From: CAKSNH01 sp964422725
Lineage (GTDB): Bacteria > Bacillota > Clostridia > UBA1381
Direction of reading: 5' to 3'
NCBI GenBank assembly: GCA_964422725.1
Contig: CAYRCC010000008.1
Span: 1 to 61,841, forward strand
DNA length: 61,841 bases
In this document: positions 59,401 to 61,841 of the stretch, one piece after another
Position numbering within the stretch: position 1 is the stretch's first letter
Layout of the letters: each line of letters begins with the position of its first letter
Position numbers and translations under genes: made by a program
The notes under the pieces: generated by a model
Seen by the model: the letters and a program-made list of their open reading frames with translations, nothing else
Told to the model about the DNA's origin: nothing
Database searches by the model: none

Positions 59401-61554
59401 CTGAAAGACGGTATTGACGAGGCCTCTGAGGCGGCGGCTGATGTAGAAAACAAATATGTGGAAAATCAGCTTTATGCGGTAAGATATGATTTGACAAACA
59501 ATATACTTACATCTGCGGTACAGGTTACCGAGGGTAAGGGCGCGAACTATGCAGATATAGACTTTATCGTTACCGAAAACGGCGGTATCGAGGTTGTCGG
59601 CACAAAGGCAGAGTCAGAGGTAGTTACCGAAACAACCAAAGACAACGAAACTATGAAATACCTTGCGCCGGCATCAAGAAACATTAAGTTTGTCAATCTT
59701 ATGTTCACACCTACATCTGTATTGAAACTTGCCGAGGCGGATATATATGAGATTTCTGCCGGAAGCACAACAAGCGGTATGATTGAGATATACAACGAAG
59801 GTCTTGACAATTTTGAAAAGCTGACTGTTACCGTTACCGGCAAAGACGGCAGCGAATTGTATAAGCAGTCGGATTTGAGTCTGTTCGGCGGTCAGTCGCT
59901 GTATGCAAACTTTGACGTTGATATTGCGGAGGACGCACAGTCGTGCACCGTAAAAGTCACTGTTACAGACGAGTCCGGCGAAGAGCTTTTGAGCGAGGAA
60001 TATACAAAAGAGGCTGAAAAGAAGCTTGATGTTGTAAGTCTTAACACAAACATTACAGAAAGAGGAATAATTAACCTTAACGCCGTTGTAAAGAACAACA
60101 GCAAGGTTAATCTCAGCAACCAAAAGGTTGAAGCTTACTACACGAACAAGAACGGCGAACGCGTAGTATTGTACAGTACGACAATTGATAAGATTGCGCC
60201 GAACGAAATATTTACGATAAACGAAGATATTTCGGTTGACTATACCGAAATATTTGACGAAAAAGTAAAAGAAAGCGGCGCGGTTGAGGCGGTAACGGAG
60301 ATTACAGCCGCTACAGGCACAGGCTCAGCACTGTCCGACACGGTTTCGCTGTATGCGACAGCCGAACAGATGGCTCGTATGAATTCTATCAGCAGTGTCA
60401 CAGTCGGTGCTGACAATAACATAAAGAACAGCACTGTTATTCAGGCAAGTGTCGTTACGGATAATTACAGCGGTGCATTTGCAAACGCCGAGGAAACAGC
60501 AGGTTCGACAGGACTCAAGGTGCTGTGGTCAGCGGCTGACAACACCATTGTAAATGTATTCGAGGACGGATATGTTGAAGGCTTAAAGGACGGTCAAACC
60601 ACTATCACCGCAAAGATTATGCCGGCGAACAACACCACATATGAGAGCGGTACAGTGGATAACTATGCTACATTGCCTAACAAGGCAATTAAGGAGTTTA
60701 CGGTAAATGTAAGTGTAGAATTGCCTACACCTGTTCCGACGGTTGTTCCGACTGTTGCACCAACTGTTGCACCGACAACTGTTCCGACTGTTGCACCGAC
60801 AACTGTTCCGACTGTTGCACCGACAGCTGAACCGACAACCGAACCGACGAAAAAACCTAGCAAGCGTCCGTCGTCGGGCGGCGGCGGTTCATCGGGCGGC
60901 GGTGTGGTTATAGCACCTGCAACCTTTACCGGAATATCATCGTCACAGACAGTGTCGACACAAACTCCGGCACCTGTACAGACACCGGCACCTACAGCAA
61001 GCGAAAAATTGCCGTTTACCGATGTTAAAGAGGGCGTTTGGTATTACGATGCCGTAAACTATGCGTACACAGAAAAGCTGTTCAGCGGAATGTCGCAGAC
61101 AGAGTTTGCGCCTGATGCAAATATGACAAGAGCAATGTTTGTTTCTGTTCTTTACAGAATGTCGGGTGAACCTGAGGTAACTCAGAAGAGTGCATTTGCT
61201 GACGTGGCTGAAAATGCGTGGTATGCAGAGGCAGTTGCGTGGAGCGCGGCTAACGGCATTGTAATGGGTGTAAGCGATACTGAGTTTGCGCCTGACGCAC
61301 CTATTACGAGAGAGCAGATTTGTGCGATATTGAACAGATACCGCATACACACAGGCAAGCAATTACCTGAAAACAAGGTTGAGGCGTTTAAGGATACAGC
61401 GGCAATAAGCGAGTATGCGCTTGCAGATGTTGAAGCAATGCATACGATAGGCGTTGTTACGGGCGACACAAACAATATGTTCAACCCGACAGCAAACGCA
61501 ACACGTGCCGAAGTTGCATCAATGATACATCGCTATGCGGTGTTGATGAAATAA
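53419..61554 (+). CDS. Giant S-layer-anchored multidomain surface protein, 2711 aa
   Basis: A secreted, wall-bound protein. The signal peptide (1-29) ends at PVFAADPS. A first Calx-beta domain (about 53-282) is interrupted by a ~105-residue acidic insert rich in Asp, Glu, Gln and Thr (about 116-223). A second Calx-beta domain lies at about 288-395. Long beta-rich segments follow, with a Gly/Ser/Thr/Asn linker near 1290-1308, a propeller-like section (about 1590-2090, for example VYYSVKGADDKWSAPQII), CARDB-like sandwiches (about 2095-2300) and a BIG2-like domain (about 2367-2433). A Pro/Thr/Val/Ala repeat linker (about 2437-2478), a glycine-rich hinge and three C-terminal SLH units (from about 2533, 2593 and 2655) bind the wall polymer. 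AAGGGAGGAGAG precedes the ATG. An adhesin or surface scaffold role is likely. It is followed by a 53-aa GG-leader peptide gene. Confidence 0.9.
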   Translation: MRIGNKPKSAIAGLLAAVMSLTTAAPVFAADPSEQALIAELAADAEKYPEGAFEFYTSQMEVTEGDGKITFDIVRRGNADEEASVEFKAIDVTAQYGEDYTMSVKEGIFFKSVLEKDADSQMLAELYAQELDGDEIASDEDSQTDDSQAETPTEQPADTADETETQPVKRNGLKELKGAVLGIESDRPNWTDLEDEDAQMLGETLDATAQEKEYIAKVGNDLPGTHHTLKFAKGEYKKSVTVNIIDDNISETDEQAVFMLYDAVNADIAANITAYLNIKDNDNDERVVFSMPEKQVMVSRDDEYAYVKVDRISGGEKFASVVVSTGAIDAVKDVDYVSTSVEVVFPQGVMSKTVKIPILPGDGTKNAVNFAVGLDKESAYVDEENDHTVVTVLADESDETIELYNEQMSDNIELMANEKSYLVYANKNNETLSTTGSGKWPSKDITSNADLLGATKLKVEFEASGQTVSSYEEKVGCKKYETKYKYYPNKYVEVWVNGTLCYQKKFTTNKVSETVEVPIGENLRKMNSKITVKISNCDKNTGKSTLKIKNIYSIHSPITFSVDNSKNIGDSNNPGTNYYQEKIYDVNGTEVESGTNLRYNKGNEIKLGETTVSSSNSNGQQSQATVYRGSDSLSFFTVSDASSKNSNGVSVTQGTNANVYLAGYQLKRPNANNSWSPNIILPQDMTYSNIMQSYKDYLWTSNDTFVVRPVIRPYPAIMRTDCDSSKGSYTNFKNAGTYSCTQLDTINMNVTAASGYAVKGFDLKAYRSGAYSSSKANERAVAGNNLVNIAANSDQAINHANTYIGNVSSCLKSSTSSGNAIPNKKFSEALGNVITFTPTGDVIYISPIWMQPKITVKIDPKNNDKDKGSVIYSDTANPSNSKDGDKDHPMEITPVSLGQVYTFNAVTEDGYKAYWKDWTGDTDGDGEIKGTEASSVQKEVDNGYIVRTASGGNAFAYNARIPNALIYYGFNPVSKNRFPGMIMGVVQVEEYPIFGGEKRITEVNDASVFVDDMQTITAEDDNYGGAAFEGGDGFFQFTSPNFVTGENHNVIVKYGPLTKSFTTPVNTQSLFRLNSYDTFSVTSAKLSCDGSEIGVDELTNGDYSYEIELLAVSDNEALSPVKAEFTFYREDGSRITSEIVENDTFVDGESYGNGIFHYTFNPKTLSIPAGATMTVKFIDQQGKEYYEHDLGVEFAKSIGLLGLLASFDTPLSKPVAIIGTVAGKFDFGWDSGFDKDYKNDKSSLTTVEENGVTKKYLSVGFSFDYGTEDDPKDIEKRENLKEQAQSSSDSTGGNTSGGNTSGGNTDNTARQDAVDGAVDKNNAQQSKADVAASCYVNFSFALGMTLAKSVADGHKGEWYFVDITLVVKAGGGISATITYVTPIGIPIGVTIGTGISGEAIVVLERANQNAEYYITGFMDSDDEKASQIPILDIDNNDSESAMFIYGDFIIKPYVTLHATVGWDIFNIGLKGRADFEFYFSTRSDVKNTGTVNLSAYLTAKALFFEKEWEIASTDISLFNDGKLTSESFLHESLSEFKLSGITSSGVSAWNSAIKLASIEGTNGIAENALLDDSYQYPETQYVDLGDGSRLAVFIQEDTTREAQNAKAVYYSVKGADDKWSAPQIIEDDGTPDDSLVVYDIPERNVVFIAWSDANRVLGADVGVFDALNSRDITGVFFDKATKTMSAVEQVTKTTVNTTGNRDNDSCFDSFADTKPTISYDSDSRKMIVYYTKTDYYSNSSPEGELGDVVNAYDAFAFRVYNFNANDGKGAWESFTDEYLDSIAELGYDRNAFNEGLYGQKFLALGPTVAVNESIDENGFWTQEPQVSDYDNIHDASVIESCSIAFNGLSLHAYVLDKDCKKDTEDDRNVYLQLYNFAENSFIHPIIVTSGNTKKSNLRFVKALDRIFLAWLEDGDVKMWDVSHNLSAPGVLKSATTSEGTNYYYLNRTEEAQYVPPMTVAESAEAQDNAQMITEFDVASSDNYVYGLFTQGKYTLKDGIDEASEAAADVENKYVENQLYAVRYDLTNNILTSAVQVTEGKGANYADIDFIVTENGGIEVVGTKAESEVVTETTKDNETMKYLAPASRNIKFVNLMFTPTSVLKLAEADIYEISAGSTTSGMIEIYNEGLDNFEKLTVTVTGKDGSELYKQSDLSLFGGQSLYANFDVDIAEDAQSCTVKVTVTDESGEELLSEEYTKEAEKKLDVVSLNTNITERGIINLNAVVKNNSKVNLSNQKVEAYYTNKNGERVVLYSTTIDKIAPNEIFTINEDISVDYTEIFDEKVKESGAVEAVTEITAATGTGSALSDTVSLYATAEQMARMNSISSVTVGADNNIKNSTVIQASVVTDNYSGAFANAEETAGSTGLKVLWSAADNTIVNVFEDGYVEGLKDGQTTITAKIMPANNTTYESGTVDNYATLPNKAIKEFTVNVSVELPTPVPTVVPTVAPTVAPTTVPTVAPTTVPTVAPTAEPTTEPTKKPSKRPSSGGGGSSGGGVVIAPATFTGISSSQTVSTQTPAPVQTPAPTASEKLPFTDVKEGVWYYDAVNYAYTEKLFSGMSQTEFAPDANMTRAMFVSVLYRMSGEPEVTQKSAFADVAENAWYAEAVAWSAANGIVMGVSDTEFAPDAPITREQICAILNRYRIHTGKQLPENKVEAFKDTAAISEYALADVEAMHTIGVVTGDTNNMFNPTANATRAEVASMIHRYAVLMK
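60748..60850 (+). repeat. 24-bp tandem repeat coding the Pro-Thr linker
   Basis: Two perfect 24-bp units (60769-60792 and 60793-60816) and degenerate flanking units encode the repeating PTTVPTVA stretch before the SLH domains. Such repeats can change copy number by slippage and alter linker length. Confidence 0.75.
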
Positions 61555-61581
61555 TAATTTCAAGGAATGGAGGAATGTAAA

Positions 61582-61743
61582 ATGGCAGATAATAAGGACA
61601 CAGAGAAAAAGGTATCCGCACAGGCAGAGGAACTTGATTTTGACGATTTGGAAAAGATAAGCGGCGGTTCGCTCAAGGATCTTCCGAAAGTGAAAACAAA
61701 CAGCATAAGCGACGACACCAAATCGAAACTGCGCGGTAACTAA
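61582..61743 (+). CDS. 53-aa peptide with double-glycine leader (RiPP/bacteriocin-like precursor)
   Basis: A short gene with a strong GGAGGA site (61569-61574) 7 nt before the ATG, 27 nt after the giant SLH protein and before a terminator, so probably co-transcribed. The N-terminal half is an acidic leader ending in ELDFDDLEKISGG. This is the consensus of GG-type leaders (hydrophobic at -12 and -7, Leu near -7/-4, Gly-Gly at -2/-1) cut by C39-peptidase ABC exporters. The 24-residue core begins SLKDLPKVKTNS and is hydrophilic, with Ser, Thr, Lys and Asp but no Cys or aromatic residue. That does not suit lanthipeptides or sactipeptides. No modification enzyme is in the window. Function unknown. 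It may be an exported signal or wall-associated peptide. Confidence 0.7.
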   Translation: MADNKDTEKKVSAQAEELDFDDLEKISGGSLKDLPKVKTNSISDDTKSKLRGN

Positions 61744-61754
61744 TCAACAAGTAA

Positions 61755-61778
61755 AGCCGACCTCGAAAGAGGTCGGCT
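61755..61778 (+). terminator. Terminator hairpin of the giant-protein/peptide operon, without T-tract
   Basis: AGCCGACCTC and GAGGTCGGCT form a 10-bp stem with a GAAA loop. It is followed at once by CAGACTGTAGAC, the end of the repeat element, rather than by Ts. This matches the proximal hairpins at 31977-32007 and 37072-37092. Confidence 0.8.
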
Positions 61779-61841
61779 CAGACTGTAGACAAAACACAAT
61801 GTGTTTTGTATTAAAGTTTAGGTCAAGCCTTTTCAAAGGCT
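61779..61841 (-). mobile_element. Multi-hairpin repeat element, copy C (inverted, cut by window end)
   Basis: From CAGACTGTAGAC this 63-bp stretch is the exact or near-exact reverse complement of the right end of copy B. It includes the CAAAACACA palindrome and the CAAGCC...GGCTTG hairpin. The rest lies beyond the window. Confidence 0.85.

Noticed and set aside
1..61841. CRISPR arrays, rRNA genes, full-length insertion sequences, prophage structural genes
   Set aside because: No regularly spaced direct repeats, rRNA motifs, transposase or phage genes were seen anywhere in the window.

Overview
ORGANISM. The window looks like the chromosome of a Gram-positive, low-to-moderate-GC Firmicute, most likely a Clostridia lineage. 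Supporting signs are AGGAGG-type ribosome sites, sigma-A promoters with 17-bp spacers, intrinsic terminators, an M-box Mg2+ riboswitch, the acpS-nnr-alr-ndoAI-ndoA and mltG-trmR-trhP gene orders known from Bacillus and Clostridia, CUT1 sugar ABC genes without their own ATPase, and several surface proteins with SLH or copper-amine-oxidase-N (stalk) domains. This protein set resembles uncultured or fibre-degrading gut Clostridia, but I cannot place it to genus from sequence alone. LAYOUT. 1-3.0 kb is an AT-rich accessory patch. It holds an XRE regulator, a small membrane protein, a block of hairpins running into a tRNA-Lys-like relic, a hypothetical gene, a possible small RNA, a secreted propeller protein with a disrupted start, and a 27-codon stub resembling the N-terminus of a tyrosine recombinase next to the 3' end of ssrA. 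3.1-8.9 kb (minus strand) is housekeeping: tmRNA, ndoA/ndoAI toxin-antitoxin, alr, nnr, acpS, a membrane protein and the XTP pyrophosphatase. 9.2-13.9 kb has tRNA-Arg(CCG), a polytopic GT-C-like membrane protein and leuCDB. 14-19.1 kb has a short ComEA-like protein, an unrecognised coiled-coil protein, and pgk-tpiA-gpmI. 19.2-24.1 kb has corA under an M-box riboswitch, a DcuS/DcuR-type two-component pair, and a small PQ-loop/SGNH-like pair. 24.2-31.1 kb is a carbohydrate locus (glycoside hydrolase 2, a DUF5107-TPR protein, a divergent AraC regulator). 31.1-37.1 kb has secreted proteins and lipoproteins, an OFA-family MFS transporter, and an ECF sigma/anti-sigma pair. 37.1-40.0 kb is trhP-trmR-mltG (wobble-uridine modification and peptidoglycan glycan-strand release). 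40.3-47.6 kb has an MCP-PilZ fusion, a stalk-cohesin protein and an ABC sugar-uptake system. 48.1-61.8 kb is dominated by two S-layer-homology proteins (977 and 2711 aa), with a TetR regulator, tRNA-Leu(CAG) and an Lgt-like protein between them. It ends in a 53-aa peptide with a double-glycine leader. MOST INTERESTING. (1) A ~220-bp multi-hairpin element with ~12-bp terminal inverted repeats occurs three times (32008-32230, 36849-37068 and, inverted, from 61779). Each copy sits exactly at the 3' foot of an intrinsic-terminator hairpin. The two complete copies are flanked by a direct duplication of that hairpin, with the T-tract kept only on the distal copy. This looks like a non-autonomous mobile element that targets transcription terminators. 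(2) A tRNA-Lys(CTT)-like sequence at 804-902 carries a 27-nt hairpin in its D-loop and runs straight into a strong terminator. (3) The GG-leader peptide at 61582-61743 lies 27 nt downstream of the giant S-layer protein and resembles an exported RiPP or bacteriocin-type precursor.
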